Shown: positions 23,481-37,500 of the stretch, in pieces
How positions within the stretch are numbered: the first letter of the stretch is position 1
How the letters are laid out: every line of letters begins with the position of its first letter
From: Limanda limanda
Taxonomy: Eukaryota > Chordata > Actinopteri > Pleuronectiformes > Pleuronectidae
Length of the DNA: 64,000 bases
Direction of reading: 5' to 3'
Assembly: GCF_963576545.1 (NCBI RefSeq)
Contig: NC_083651.1
Span: 16,043,580-16,107,579, forward strand
Notes under the pieces: generated by a model
What the model was told of the DNA's origin: nothing
Databases searched by the model: none
Seen by the model: the letters and a program-made list of their open reading frames with translations, nothing else
Program-made: the position numbers and the translations under genes

Positions 23481-26139
23481 CATTATGAACTCTTTGATAT
23501 TATATATGTTTCAAATCATATGAAGGGAATTTTTAAACGTCAGTTATTTCCAAAAGAAACACCGGAAATTAATGAATTAACAGAAATTGTGTCAAACAAA
23601 GATCTTTTACATATACTTTAAAATATACTAAATTTACTTAACACAGAAAGGTCAGTACGTGTGTCATTACAATTCCCAAGCCAGTGTGTTAAATCAACTA
23701 CATACTATTACGTGCTTCATACAAAAAATACAACAAAGAAAAAAAATCCATCATAACGTGAACATCATATTGATCTGGTTTTAAATCTGTACTTTTTCAG
23801 CACTCTTTGTGAGAATGCATTTTCCAGTATACATATTTTTCCAATAATTTTCAATTCTGTGGCTCTATTAGTTGCAGTCAATAGGTCTCTGGTGCAATTT
23901 CTTTTAATGAGTCTGGGTTCTTATTTCACATTATAGATTGATATGGAATGAAGTGATGCCTTGGATTATTTAAGGACTATGTATAAAACACCAGGACCCT
24001 TTCTTTATAAATAGAATAAAACATTCATTCTAATAATGTCATTGTAAAGGTGATTTTGAGATGGGAGAAGAAAGCCTATGACCTTCACGTTTATATATTA
24101 TACAATATATATATAAATCCTGTATGGTAACTTTGTTTCAGCTTCATCATTCACACAGATTCACTGTAGAAACTCAGGAGTTAAACCAGAATATAAATAT
24201 GATGAAAAGTTTTATTTTTGAATCAAATCAATATCAAGAGTTCCATGAAACCAGTCAGTATTATGGGCACAGATTCACCCCATACTGGTCATAAACAAAA
24301 CAAATTTATATCATGCTGTAGTCTCAATGGCTGATGGTGGTGGATAGAGATCAAAGAAAGTGCATTTTCGGAGGGATGAACCTATACCCCAATTTTAAAT
24401 CAGTATAACATATTTATTCCTAATTTTGAAAGATATAAAAAGTGATAAAAAAAGGTTTGCATTTCTCCTTCAGTGTGAATGAATGCCAGTTGTTGTTAAT
24501 GGATTTCAATGGCGAGTTTTCCAAATGTGTAAAAGCTTCTCTGGTAAACATATGACTAAACACAATGTCCATCTGATCTTCATGGCCGCGGATACTGTGG
24601 TCAGCGCGATTTTGACAAAAAAGTTTTATTCTTAACTATCCCAATGGCATTGTTGGTAGCAATATGAGTCTATCCACTGGTCCAGCACTTAAATAGCACA
24701 ACAAAGGGATAAAGACTGTTGATTCTTCAACTTTTCTCTAGCACCGTCATAGAAAATACTAATGTCTCCAATACTTTGGTTTATGACCAAAAAAGATTTT
24801 CCATCAACGTTAGCTGCACTTTGTCTTTTTTGCGAAAACATGGCCAATGTTCAGATGTTGACACAGTAAAATAATGGTGAACATTGTAAACATCATACCT
24901 GCTAAACATCCACGTTTACATTTAGTACACGCCCAGAGCCACTATGGCTGTGGATTCTTAGGGTTTTTGAAGTGTCAGAAAATAAGAGATCTTTGTTTTG
25001 TAGTTTGCACAGTTTTGAAACTTTAAAGGTTGGTTAATTTGGCAATAAATAAAGTTAAAAATTAAATGAAATTACTTCATGGATGATCACACTGAAAATG
25101 AGCCCAGTAATCCTGATTTACTAGCAAATCTAAACTTCATCAGATTTTAAAGTGATCATATTTTTGCCACTCATCAAACAAATTTGATGACCATCAGAAT
25201 CACATTGAAGCATCATATAGGCAGCATATTGTGTGTTTTTATTTTTTCAGTAAGAGTAGATGGAACATGAATACACCAAGGCCCAATTTACAATGGTTCA
25301 GATCCAGATATTGACTTAACATTACCACCAAGGTAAATATTCTCAACACATACTGCACTGCCCTGAACCTAAGCGTGAGTTCATGGCACATCATCATATG
25401 TTGTTTTACACTAAACTCGTTATACCATAAAATGTGACTTTAAAGAAAATGTATTAAGAAAGTTTATAGATGAAATCATTAGAATAATGAAATGATTATC
25501 AGAATTAATTGGAAAATGGAGGTAAAATGTCAATAATCAATTCAAAACATTGCCCACGACACACAGTACAAACAGTTATGGTGATTTTGGTGTATAAACC
25601 TGACTTTATAGGACAGCAATCTCAGTGTAAACGGTATCATTATAGTTTATAGTACACATAGACAGGAAATATGGGGGGAGAAAAAGAGGTAATACATGCA
25701 ACAAAGGTCCCCAGCCACATGCAAACCAGGGGCAGAGTCGCTTTATGCATTCGCCATAATCGCTACCAGATGCCCCACAAGTAGAGTTTTATGTAACCTG
25801 GAATCATGCTCACCCATAAACTCAGTGTTGACCAACACACAACAGATATTCACAAACACTAGAAGCAGAGGTTTGATCCCTCACAAGCTCAAAGAACTCT
25901 CAGTAGATTACCAGATCATGTTGTTGCTCTAAAAAAAACCCAATTCAGTGCATATTAGCCTTTGCTCCCCCTGTTTCCTAATCATGTAACCTGTGGAGTT
26001 ACCTTCAACGAAAATATGTTTTACACTCCTTTGCATCTGGTTGTTTATCAGCCAATCACGAGGCAGCAATTTGATGCTTAAAATCCTGTAGCCACAGGTC
26101 AGGGGCTTCAGTTAATGTTCACAGAAAACATCAGAATAG
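23481..26139. other. evx2-lnpk intergenic DNA
   Basis: AT-rich DNA with no gene recognised. Around 25656-25790 there is a fragment (GACAGGAAATATGGGGGGAG followed by ACATGCAACAAAGGTCCCCA) resembling a common fish repeat. The rest shows nothing specific. Confidence 0.5.
25656..25790. repeat. Probable dispersed-repeat fragment
   Basis: GACAGGAAATATGGGGGGAG plus CAACAAAGGTCCCCAGCC and a diverged tail resemble, from memory, a high-copy teleost repeat whose tail is tRNA-like. Too short and too decayed to classify. Confidence 0.4.
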
Positions 26140-27005
26140 GGAAAAAATATATATGATCTCAGTGACTTAGAGCATGGTTGTTGGTGCCAGACTGGTTGGT
26201 TTGAATATTTCTGAAACTGCTTATCTGAGGCTTTCACACACAACAGTCCCTGTAACAATCATGTTAGTCAACGCCATGTTGCCATGAGAGAGGTCAAAGT
26301 AGAACGGCTAGACTGGTTTGAAAAGACAGGAAGGTTTTACAGTTACTTAGATAACCACTCTTTATAACTGTGGTGAGCAGAAAAGCTTCTCAGAAAGCAC
26401 AACATGTCGAACCTTGAGGTGAACACGCTCCAACAGTAGAAGACCATGTCAAGCTTGAGTCAAGCCAAGAACATCTATAGACAAGTTGAGGACTAGGAGA
26501 ACGTAGCCTGGTCTGATGAATCTGGATTTCTTCTGATGCTGCAGATAATGGAGTCATAGTTTGGATTTTACACATGAATCCATGAACAAATCAGTCCAGG
26601 CTACTGCTGCTGGTTTAATGATGTGAAGAAGGTTTTGCACAATTTGAGCCCCTTGTTACTTATCAATCATGATTTGGATGCCACCACCTATCTGAGTATT
26701 ATTGTTGACCGTGTGAATCCCTTTATGTTAACCACCTTGTAGTGGCTTCAGCATGATAATACACAATGAACGTAAATAAACATGACAATTAGTTCAGTGA
26801 ACGTCAGTGGCTGCTCCAGCCACCAGATCTGAATGCAATAGAAAACGGTTGGGACATGGTGCAGCAGGAGATTTGTAACATGAATGTGCAGATGACAGGT
26901 CTGCAGAAAGGATGTGATGCAAACATGTCAACATGGAAAAGAATCTCACAGGAATGTTCCAAACATTTTGTGGAATCAATGCAACAAAGCCATCACACAC
27001 ATTGC
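26140..27005 (+). mobile_element. Fossil Tc1-like transposon, copy 2
   Basis: Same family and orientation as the copy at 11555-12285 but with more of the 5' part. GATCTCAGTGACTTAGAGCA is at about 26155, GATGAGAGAGGTC-like sequence near 26285, GATAACCACTCTTTATAACTG near 26350 and AACATGTCGAACCTTGAGG near 26400; the DDE-region remnant LQPPDLNAIENGWDMV is near 26815. Frameshifts and stops are frequent, so no transposase is made. Terminal repeats were not resolved. Confidence 0.8.
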
Positions 27006-29280
27006 AATAATAGTAATACACGTGTTAATATTTAATTTGTGTAGAGAAGCACAGAGTTTAATAATATTTAAAGATTAAATTACATTTGAAAGCATTTGAA
27101 GACCTTACTCTTGCTCACCTGAAGATATTCAACCAGTGCAACATGTTGGCCGATACTTGAAAAATAGCAAGTCAGTCTTTTTTTTTTTTTAAACATATAT
27201 GTTTATTCTATCAGCAGCACAGCAACATAACACAAATGAACAGCAAACCGGAAGAACTACACAGCCACTCCTTATATACCCGACCAGTAATTAGGACCAA
27301 ACCACCAGGGGGAAGCCCACTGTGAACAACAACAGGAAATTTAGCCAAATAGATTAACAATTTGTAGCATTTTGTTCACAAATAGCAAAGCAACCACAGA
27401 GATAAACATTTATGTAACCACTATATACATGAAAATCTATTTCTTTTTCAGAAGAGACTTGCTCCCTGTTTCTCTCCCCCTTCTTTTCAAACATGGTACA
27501 ACCAGGAAGTATAAAAGGACTTGCCTGAGGACCATTTGCTTGATAGAGAACACACATGTGACAATGTAAAATAATATGTTGGTTTTGATAATCAGCAGTT
27601 ATAATATTTAAAAACCCACCTATGTTTGGTTACTGGTAAAACTGTGCATGTATCATTCATGCTTTGCATGGTCATGATGTACACGGCTGCCAAGAGCAAC
27701 TGTGCAACATATATGGACACTTAAGATAAAATGCAACACTATGATATGTCCGGAGAATCTCCACAAGTGTGTTACTTGAGCTGGAGGCAAACATTTAATA
27801 TACAGGAGGAGGGAAAGCAAAGGAGAATATCAGTCTTTGCTTTAACTCAATTTTGGCATCTCTCCGTCTTCTCTTTATTTCAGGCCCTGCTCAGTGATTC
27901 AACACCAGCTGAGAAAAAAATACCTGGAACACAATCCACATCATGCCCTTGTCACCTGCTGCTCAAATGTCAATCACCCGTAGCCAAACATTGTGTATAT
28001 GAACTGCACCTTTAGCATGTGGTATGTGCCAGCATGTGGTGAAGACAATGTACACGGTTATATACCGTAAGCTGTGTACTGTCAGACAAGGGAAAGCTAC
28101 ACCTTACTTGCAATTCCTCAAAAACCACACATTGGGGATACGGGTAGCTTACACCATGGCGTTCTAACAACTGTTGTATTGTGAAGCTGTATTGATTGTG
28201 CTTTGAGTGACATTTCTTGTATGATTTCTCTGTAATAAAGTCTTCAGATTTTGAACTTGTTTTGCATATCCTTATACCCACTCCATTATATTATCAATAA
28301 AGGCTAAAATGCTACAATAAATACATGTATACAAATTCAAAATGTATAGAATACCAGCTGAGCAATTAACATTTGATTCATTTACGTGCAGCATACTTTT
28401 CACCCTGAAGGGAAAGTTTAACAGGTTCATTTAAAATAATGTTGTTCATCAAAGCTCATAAGTGCATATGTTTTTGTTCATCACAGAGATCCAAATGGTG
28501 AAAAGGACAAAGCCTTGCCAACTAATGAGGCTTCAGCAGAGATGATCAGCCTTTGGGCATCATTTGGCCTCAGTGAGCTTCTGTGGTCACTGCACTTGTG
28601 GTGTGCGTTGGCTCTGTTGAGTCTTCATGATGACTACAAATGTTGATGCAGTGGTGGATGCAGTCAGGGAGAGTCGGATGTTTGACTGTTTAGCTGAGCC
28701 TCTTATTTTTTACCTCCAGCTTTTTTCTTCCTCTTTCATATCCCAAAAAAAATAAATGCGGGCATCATCACAGCAAAGCAGAATTTTACAGCAGCAATTG
28801 CACCATGGAAACAGTTAGTGCACCATTTTTGTTCAGGACTAAAATATCACAAAATGTAGATTGGCACAGGATTTAGTCATGGTGCCCAAAGGATGCAGCC
28901 TTTTTCACTTGGCTGATTCCATGACATTTCCTTTAATCCTGGCTATGAGGTTGAAATATTAGTTTCTCCAACAATTACTGTATGGATGGGTATTGAATTT
29001 TGTATAGATATCCATATTTAATGCTCATAGGCTGAATTCAAATGAAATATATAGTCTTAAAATGGAAAATGATCATGTATCCCTCTAACCTCAGATTACT
29101 GGGGTCTGACTCGTGGATTATCTGGAGTATTTTAATGAGGAATTGTGTGCATTTGTTGGACAGTGATGTTAATATTGACCTGTTTAAGGAATGTATAAAG
29201 AACCGTCACATTATCTGCACATAAGACGATGCAGAAAGACTGATGTTGTTTTAAAGATATGTAAACCAGGGCAGGTTCTG
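27006..29280. other. evx2-lnpk intergenic DNA before the minisatellite
   Basis: A poly-T run lies near 27178-27190. I found no exon and no repeat that I can name. Open frames of 60-94 codons have no recognisable features. Confidence 0.5.
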
Positions 29281-30570
29281 CCACGTGAAAAATAGCTCCT
29301 GTCCCCCTGTAGCTATCTAATGTCCCTGCTGCACTTCTTGTCCCTGCAGCTCATGTCCTGTACCTGCAGCTACCTACTGTCCCTGCAGCTACCTCCTGTC
29401 CCCCTGCAGCTCATGTCCTGTCCCCCTGTAGCTATCTAATGTCCCTGCTGTACTTATTGTCCCCCTGCAGCTACCTCCTGTCCTGTCACCCTGCAGCTCC
29501 TGTCCCCATGCAGCTACCTACTGTCCCTGCAGCTCATGTCCTGTACCTGCAGCTATGTCCTGTCCGCCTGTAGCTATCTAATGTCCCTGCAGCAATGTCC
29601 TGTCCCCCCTGTAGCTATCTACTGTCCCTGCAGCTATGTCCTGTCCCCCTGCAGCTCATGTCCTGTCCCTGCAGCTATGTCCTGTCCGCCTGTAGCTATC
29701 TAATGTCCCTGCTGCACTTCTTGTCCTTGCAGCAATGTCCTGTCCCCCCTGTAGCTATCTACTGTCCCTGCAGCTATGTCCTGTCCCCCTGCAGCTCATG
29801 TCCTGTACCTGCAGCTATGTCCTGTCCCCCTGTAGCTATCTAATGTCCCTGCAGCAATGTCCTGTCCCCCCTGTAGCTATCTCCTGTCCCTGCAGCTATA
29901 TCCTGTCCCCATGCAGCTACCTACTGTCCCTGCTGCTAGGTCCTGTCCCCCTGCAGCTATGTCCTGTCCCTGCAGCTATGTCCTGTCCGCCTGTAGCTAT
30001 CTAATGTCCCTGCAGCAATGTCCTGTCCCCCCTGTAGCTATCTACTGTCCCTGCAGCTATGTCCTGTCCCCCTGCAGCTCATGTCCTGTCCCTGCAGCTA
30101 TGTCCTGTCCGCCTGTAGCTATCTAATGTCCCTGCTGCACTTCTTGTCCCTGCAGCAATGTCCTGTCCCCCCTGTAGCTATCTACTGTCCCTGCAGCTAT
30201 GTCCTGTCCCCCTGCAGCTCATGTCCTGTACCTGCAGCTATGTCCTGTCCCCCTGTAGCTATCTAATGTCCCTGCAGCAATGTCCTGTCCCCCCTGTAGC
30301 TATCTCCTGTCCCTGCAGCTATATCCTTTCCCCATGCAGCTTCCTACTGTCCCTGCTGCTAGGTCCTGTCCCCCTGCAGCTATGTCCTGTCCCTGCAGCT
30401 ATGTCCTGTCCTGTCCCCCTGTAGCTATCTAATGTCACTGCAGCTATGTCCTGTCCTGTCCCCCTGTAGCTATCTAATGTCCCTGCTGCACTTCTTGTCC
30501 CTGCAGCTATGTCCTGTCCCCCTGCAGCTCCTGTCCCCCTGCAGCTCCCTCCTGTCCCTGCTGCCGCTAC
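29281..30570. repeat. Minisatellite of ~18-22-bp CTGCAG units with higher-order repeat
   Basis: About 1.3 kb of head-to-tail units built on TGTCCCTGCAGCTATGTCC and variants (CCCCCTGTAGCTATCTAA, CCTGCTGCACTTCT). A block starting at 29595 is repeated almost perfectly at 30018, so there is a 423-bp higher-order period; over the first ~140 bases I saw one difference. The array lies about 1 kb upstream of the lnpk start codon. The Cys-Pro-Ser-rich open frames across it are artefacts of the repeat. Confidence 0.95.
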
Positions 30571-31585
30571 AGGACACTCCCCCATCTTGGCTCTCACACC
30601 CTCTGTTTAAAGACTGTCCAGCTACAGGCTGTTCTAACCTGAACAGCTCCCCCCCTCCGAAAAGGTAAACTGCTTCTTTCCTGAACATTTCTCTGCTAAC
30701 ACTGAACTTTCCTTTGCGGTTTCTCCACTTTTGGCGCTAATTCAAAGCCCGGGTGCTGACGTCAGCTAACTTCAGGTCGCACTGGCTGCACTTCTCTGAG
30801 GTCCTGCTGGATGCTAGCGCTACAAGCTAGCAGCTAGCACCACCAAGGTTAGCTAGTGTTTCCGCTAACTCTCATCAGTGTGTATATGAAGTATGTTAAA
30901 GTTCTGGAGGACACACAAGCTGCACGGTGTGTGTCTCCTGGCTTCTCTGAGAGGAATCTGGTCCCGTTCGGTTTGCGCTGCCTTCGGCAAACATCGGCTG
31001 GAAATGTCAGCCGCCTCCGGAGTTCAGTGCTGAAGTTTGCTAACTCAACTTAGCACAAGGGGGGGTTCAGCCTGTTTGTGTCCACCTCAACAACACACAT
31101 CGACGGGTTGTGTAGTGGTGGTTATTGTTAGTTTGTGTAAAGCAGTTTTTCATTGTGTGTGTGTGTGTTGCTGTGAGATCGTAGCTGAACTCACAATATG
31201 TCCACGTAGCTATAAGAGTCCTTCAGTGCACCTCACTCCAAGTCTTCATGTTGATGTTGTGTTGACTTGATGTTGTGTTGTGGTGCCGTGGCATCGAACA
31301 CACTTTACACTGGATATGTTTGAGCTCTTTTATAAAACGTATCTGTTATGAATGCAAAGGGGACGGATTTAAATGATCCTAAACCCCATCTAATCTAAAG
31401 CAGCTTTATCAGTAGCATGATATGAATGTGGTTATTCAGTGCATCAGTTTCAGCTTGAGGCATGTAATGAGTAAACAAGTGTTTATTGATCCCAGACACT
31501 GTTGTCAACAGGTGGAGAGGAAACCTGAGAGCAAATCAGAGGAGGGTCCCAGGAACAGAACTCCCTGAACTTCCACATCGCCGAC
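30571..31585 (+). promoter_or_regulatory. lnpk promoter and 5' untranslated region
   Basis: The composition changes to a more GC-rich stretch after the minisatellite. A perfect palindromic CRE, TGACGTCA, is at 30757-30764. A CAACAG acceptor at 31506-31511 could open the exon that carries the start codon, so a non-coding first exon upstream is likely; its donor is not fixed. I saw no TATA box. The promoter call is from position and motif. Confidence 0.5.
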
Positions 31586-34500
31586 ATGGGGGCTATGGTC
31601 TCCCGGTGGAGGGTTCGTCTCTTAACCTTTTACCTACTTTGTCTTTCTACTTATGGCTGATGTATTAGTATTTACATGAACCCACCACCCTCTGGATAGA
31701 TGTACATAAATGATCACAATTCAGATGTTTATGTTAATTCTCATCCCAGCATTACCATTCCTTTCTATACTGCCATGCACATACAAACTTGTTTCACCAA
31801 CAGAAGAACACACGTAGGCAAAATGTGCAAAAGTGGGAAGATGAAACAGGAAGTTTCAAGATCTTTTTTCAAGAAGTTCATTACACAATCGGGGGGCCGT
31901 TGCTATGGCAAACGTTGAGCTTGTTTCCCACTGACATGGATTTTAAAATGTTTTGTCTTGCAGGCCAAACCCTCCACTGTAGAGCTTTTGGAAGGAATCG
32001 ATAAGGTAGGTTCAATCTAACTTATTCCACTATTCAAAAGTTTCCACATTGACTTATAATTGTCTAAACACATTTTATTCTAATGGTATAGTTAAAAATG
32101 AGAAATCGTTCCTTTTTATATTTGCCTGGGGTGAAAGACAAACAAGCCATAAAATGACTGAAGTACAAGAACTCATGCTCTAAATATTTGTGTAACATTT
32201 ACAGCCTCAGCTGCACAGTGGGAACAGTGTACAATATATAATGGTATTAAGTGTGTCATTATAGGAATAGACAACCAAAGCCTTCATTGACAAGTACCAT
32301 TTTCACAAACATTAAAATAAATTGGTTTACATAGAGAGATGTTGTTTTACAAACTAAAAAAAGTCATTCATTTTGTTGTTCAGATAAAACAGAGAACCAT
32401 GTGTGATATGTTTTTTAAATATTCAGCTATCTCCGTTAACTTGTAATTGTGGGATATGTTAATGCCTTAGTAAAGAAATTCAACTATAAAATCTTACTTA
32501 ATTATTTTATTTGATGTTTGGATTAAAACATGGATTTAACAAATCCATTCAGGGTTGTCACAGACGCCTTAAGTCAATAAGTGCAACCAAATGAAGAATT
32601 ATCATTTCAAGGGACCAAAGGCAGTTATCAGTGTAATGATGTTTATAAAGATGATTTGATCCAGAAACACAGACCCCCTGTAACTATACATGTTGATACA
32701 ATTATGTATGTTTATGTATCAATATTATAATTCTAATAAAATGCCAAAATATAGAAAGTTCAGAGTGTTGAGTTTTCTTTTATTTTACAGTCAGAACATT
32801 GTTTTTTGAAGTGGAAACAATGCTGTGGAGGACAGGTTGTGTCTGCACGCATCATCTTCTGACCATAAGCAAACAGATGCATCCATGAATGCCAAATCCT
32901 CATTTGCTGACTGATGGGGCTTTAGAGCTCTTCTGCAGTCAAGCGGGTGTTAGGCTATTTTGAGCACCTGTCCTTTGAGCAAGAGACACAGCACAAACAC
33001 GGAATAGGTCAGGTGGCGTTGAAATAGTGAAGAGACGATACGTACTGGTTTCTTCATCTCTCTTGACAGAATGTTTTGAGCGTCCTAATATTACACATGC
33101 ACGGTTAGGCCACAGATAAACAAGCGCATGCATGATGTGCTGCAGCACTGAATGTGAGATCAGTTTATCCACTGCTTAGAGTGACAGCCACACATGTTAC
33201 ACTATAACCATAGTGACCAGGAGTGGGTCCTGTTCTCTCCACCAACTATTTTTGGACGGGTCAACCAGCACTGTACAGCAGCGGTGTAGCATTTCATTTA
33301 AAATAAATCTAGAGATAAGTGAGTCATTGGTCATTTGCAAAAATAATAGTCTTTTCTACTGCAGGGGAATTCTGATTCGGTATGCTCAGGAAGTTGGTAT
33401 TCATTTTGACAAGTTAAGCAGTTACTTTTAATAAAATTTGCTTCCATTTCATCTATTTAAAGGCATGGTCCTCATGCAGACTGTTGTGTCTGAAGTGGCA
33501 TCAGGCCAGTGGTGATTTGCTATACTACCGACAACGGGTTAAATGATCTTTGTTCAGTTTCAGACTTGCCCGACTGTACAATATCCTCAAACCACAACGC
33601 GTACAACATTTAACTTAGATGAGAGTAATATGTTCAGATAAGAAAACAATATAGATGGATCTCCCGGCCTCATTGAAAAGCCTCCTGTGAAGCTTTATTG
33701 ATCCAGACCTGAGAGAAGGAACACAAACATGTCACCATAGAGTTCATTTGCATTACCCAGGTGTTGTGTGCTGCTGTTGTCTCCGTTCCATAATATTATT
33801 TTTAAAAAACTAAGTAAGATGGAAGTTGACCTATAATATCTACATTTTCTAGTTTGCCTGTGAACATTTGTCATCTCATTTATACATTGTGAGAATAATA
33901 ATAATTAACTGCTGAATTGTGCCCAGTGGTTGTTGTGGCTTGTACTTATAGATATTTTTGTTTGTAAATATATCACCTTTTTGAACTCGTGCAATCTGAA
34001 TGAAGATAAAAAAGGTTTCTTATACTTAAAACCACTATGATCTTAATAGAAATGTGTTTTTGTACTAACTGAACACTTGTTTCTTTTTTCCACAGGATGT
34101 ACAGGCACTTGAAGAATATGGTGAAAAGTATCAGAGGCAGTTGAAGATCTGGCTGGGGAGCCTGCGTCTCTACTCGGTTCTCCTCGTCTTGATAACATGT
34201 ATAGTCGTGTATTTCTGGTACCTGCCGGAACAGTTAATCGGACGGCTCATATTGTCTCTTCCCTTGCTCATTTTTTGCTTATTGTGAGTATACATGATGG
34301 TCAGTCCCATTTTTGACTACGCTTGATAAATAACATATAACAGTTGTTATTTTTTTCTTTTGTAGAGTCTGGCTACTTCGAAAAATGCTTGTAATCACTT
34401 TTTCGAGAAGAACGGAGAAAAATAGTAAGGTTCTTTTTGCTATTGATACACACACTGTTACACATGTTGTTTTCAACTGGTGTTGAATTTTTCAAATGTT

Positions 34501-37500
34501 TCTTTTCCAGATGAAAAATTAGAGGATCTTAGAGCGCAAAAAAGGAAAATTGTAAGTTTCGTTCCTAAATTCACTTGTTTCACGTGTATCTTTGGTTTCC
34601 TCTTCTGTCAAAATCAATAACATAACTTTTCATTTAAAACAGCCTAGCATCTTGCTACTAACTAAAGATTGTAAGCATTTGAGGAGTACTGAAAAAAATC
34701 TTACCATAATTGTATATATTATATATATATGCTACTCAGTTGAAGTAGTATCCATAAATAAACAGTATCTTTGAACTTTTAATCTTCAGCTCCACTAGCA
34801 GCCTACAGATATTCTCTCATGTCCTTGAAAACTGCATTTAGCTTGAGAAAATTGCGAAGTAACACTTCAAAAAGCAGCTGTCACACACATGTGGCTGAGA
34901 TAAGTTTGAGAAACGTGTTATATAACTTACCTTTGTAGAACACATTGTAATTTTGTTGTGTCAGTATCTCCAGTTCATTCTACTGTTACATGGGAAGCCT
35001 CACAGTGTTCCCCCTTTTGATCTTCTCAGCGTTTAGCAGCTCGATACTTGCTCGTCCAATCTTGCTGATCCAGACAGTGTTTGATCGGTACAGTACCTTA
35101 ACCCAGTAAACCACTCCGCTAATGCCACTTTAATTAATAGCATTTAGTGCCGCAAAGAAATAAATCTGAGAAATTGCTTGTCATCCTCCGTCAAGTCTAA
35201 TAACTTTCAATAATTAGGGCTGATGGATTTTCACACTCTCCATTATCGAAGTAGTGAATGTAATTATTCTTCATATCATATGTAAACATTTAGAAACGTT
35301 TGACTAATGTTCAGTGAAGTTGCACTATTTGGTGAAGTTTCTGGTGGCCTTTATCAGTCACGTTGAGTTGTAATGTTATGATAGGTGATTTATAATAAAT
35401 AGTTTAACACATCAGATGATCATCTTCTAATTACTTGGCAATAGACATTTTATTATAGCAATCATTTTAGGGGAATGTTTCTGTAAAAAAACTGAATCTG
35501 TCCTTTGATACTTTCTTTTTCTGCAGCTTGAAGATGTTATGGAAACCGAGACTTACAAAAATGCTAAAATGATTCTGGAGAGGTTTGACCCTGAATCTAA
35601 GAGGAAAATGGTGAGTTTTTGTACTTTATAATAACAGTCAGTTTGTCTATTTGTGTTGGATTTATACAATGTTTATTAATCTGTTATCTGTGTGAAGGAG
35701 CTGGAATCTACTCCAGTCGGACCTCAGATGACTCCAAAACCAGGACAAGGTATCAATGCATTCTAAAGATGGAACTGATTTCCCTCTGTTCCTCTTGCAT
35801 TTCTTACTAGTGTTAAGCAACCTGCATTGTTGTCTGTATTTAGAAATCCGTCACCGCAATGTCATCCCAAAAACCCCACTTATGATGGTGAATCCCGCGA
35901 GCAGCGCCGCCGCCCGCCCTCCTCTTGCCTCTGGGCCCACGCATCCTGGACGAGCTGCCCACTCCGCTCCAGGTGGACCCCCAGAGAGGAGCCTGTCGGC
36001 TATCGCTGCTCAGCAGAGCCTGATGAGGAGGCCTGTGACCCCGGGAACACCTGTTCCAGGAGTTGGTGAGTTACCGCCACACAGGGGGACCACATCATAA
36101 TGTGCTCGATTAAGGTGTGATTTACTCTTCCCTGGCTCTGTGTCCCCAGTTGCTTAAGGCACTGTGGTGTGTGTTGTCAGCAAGGGTGGTGTATGCTACA
36201 CATTAGTTGTAATGGGTAATTGTATGAATGTAGTTTTTAAATATCTTATTAACAGGTTCAACCTTCCTCAAATAAGTGTGTAGTTATGAACTTGGATTAT
36301 AAATAGCTTTGATATAGTCAGAAGAGCAGTTGTTGTGTATAGAAGACATCTGTGCAGTGTAGAGGTGTTGAATACTCCATACAAATTATTTCTGGACTAT
36401 GAACACTCAATAGAAGATGCAAATAAGTGCAAACAGTAAAGGAAGTGTGTTCCTAGAGGAAGCTGCATGGTGTAATTGCCATGTGGAATGCCAACTGTGA
36501 AGTATGCACGAAGCAGGATTACATTAACTGTGATTAATTAGCCAGACCTGCGTTTGTTCTCTGGGCAATGGTGCTGGAATCTCACTAAATGTCTTTTAAT
36601 GCTTGGTGAAATTGCCTTTTGGCATTGGGAACCCCTCACAAATGGTTTACATGACTTGATGTTATCACCTGCTTCTGTCGAAAATTGAAAGTGAAAAGCA
36701 ATTTGATACAAAGAGTCACCACAGAGTTTCCATATGTTGGTAAATTAATAACCAGCAGGATGCCGAGACTCTGCCAAGTCTCACAGAAATGACCAGTCAT
36801 CTTCCTATGATTGCTCTTGATGTTAGATTATATTAATTACTACGCAGCGACTCAGTGGGGATTCTGGACGTGCTTCGCAAGTGAGATCCAGTGTAAAGTC
36901 TTTAAAGAAAAAGAGGCGTGTTTTATGCAGTAAACTGTGAATCTGAGGCTCAGCTATTTCAAAGAGGGACCTGTTTATTGCAATTTCTGTTCAGGACTGC
37001 AGACTGTGACTAACGGCATCTGGTGTTGTGTTTTAACAGGGATGCATCCTCCAGGTCCGCCCCTGGCCAGACCTGTGCTCCCAAGGGACAGAGGAGCTAT
37101 GGATAGAGTCCTTGAGTATCTGGTTGGAGACGGCCCTCAGAACAGGTTCATAACTTCTGTCTTTAAACCACAGCCCGACCAATTTATTGTTGTTTGATAA
37201 ACTCGGCCAAAATGAGCCGTTAGCAAACATATCACTATCAGCGTTTAACTTAACTGATATGAAAACTTTTTTTTAAAGAATTTGAAATGCCAAAACAGAT
37301 TTGCATATACGCTGACATTTTACATGAAAAATTTCAAATTTTCTTAATTTCAAGTTCTATATAATTTGTTCTATTTGTTTGTAGTTATTTATAATAGAGT
37401 TGTTGGTTATACTGTAAAACTAGCTTCAGTTATACTACTTTGTCATAACAACAACTCTTAATATATATGTATCGGCCTATGTAGCGGTATTGAATTTTTC

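Noticed and set aside
25656..25790. Possible tRNA gene on the minus strand
   Set aside because: Resembles a decayed repeat with a tRNA-like tail; no complete cloverleaf could be drawn.
29281..30570. CRISPR-like array of short repeats
   Set aside because: Units are contiguous with no unique spacers, and the genome is a vertebrate; it is a minisatellite.
29595..30668. Series of Cys/Pro/Ser-rich open frames of 70-90 codons
   Set aside because: They run through the CTGCAG minisatellite, are open in several frames and repeat one another; this is a property of the repeat.
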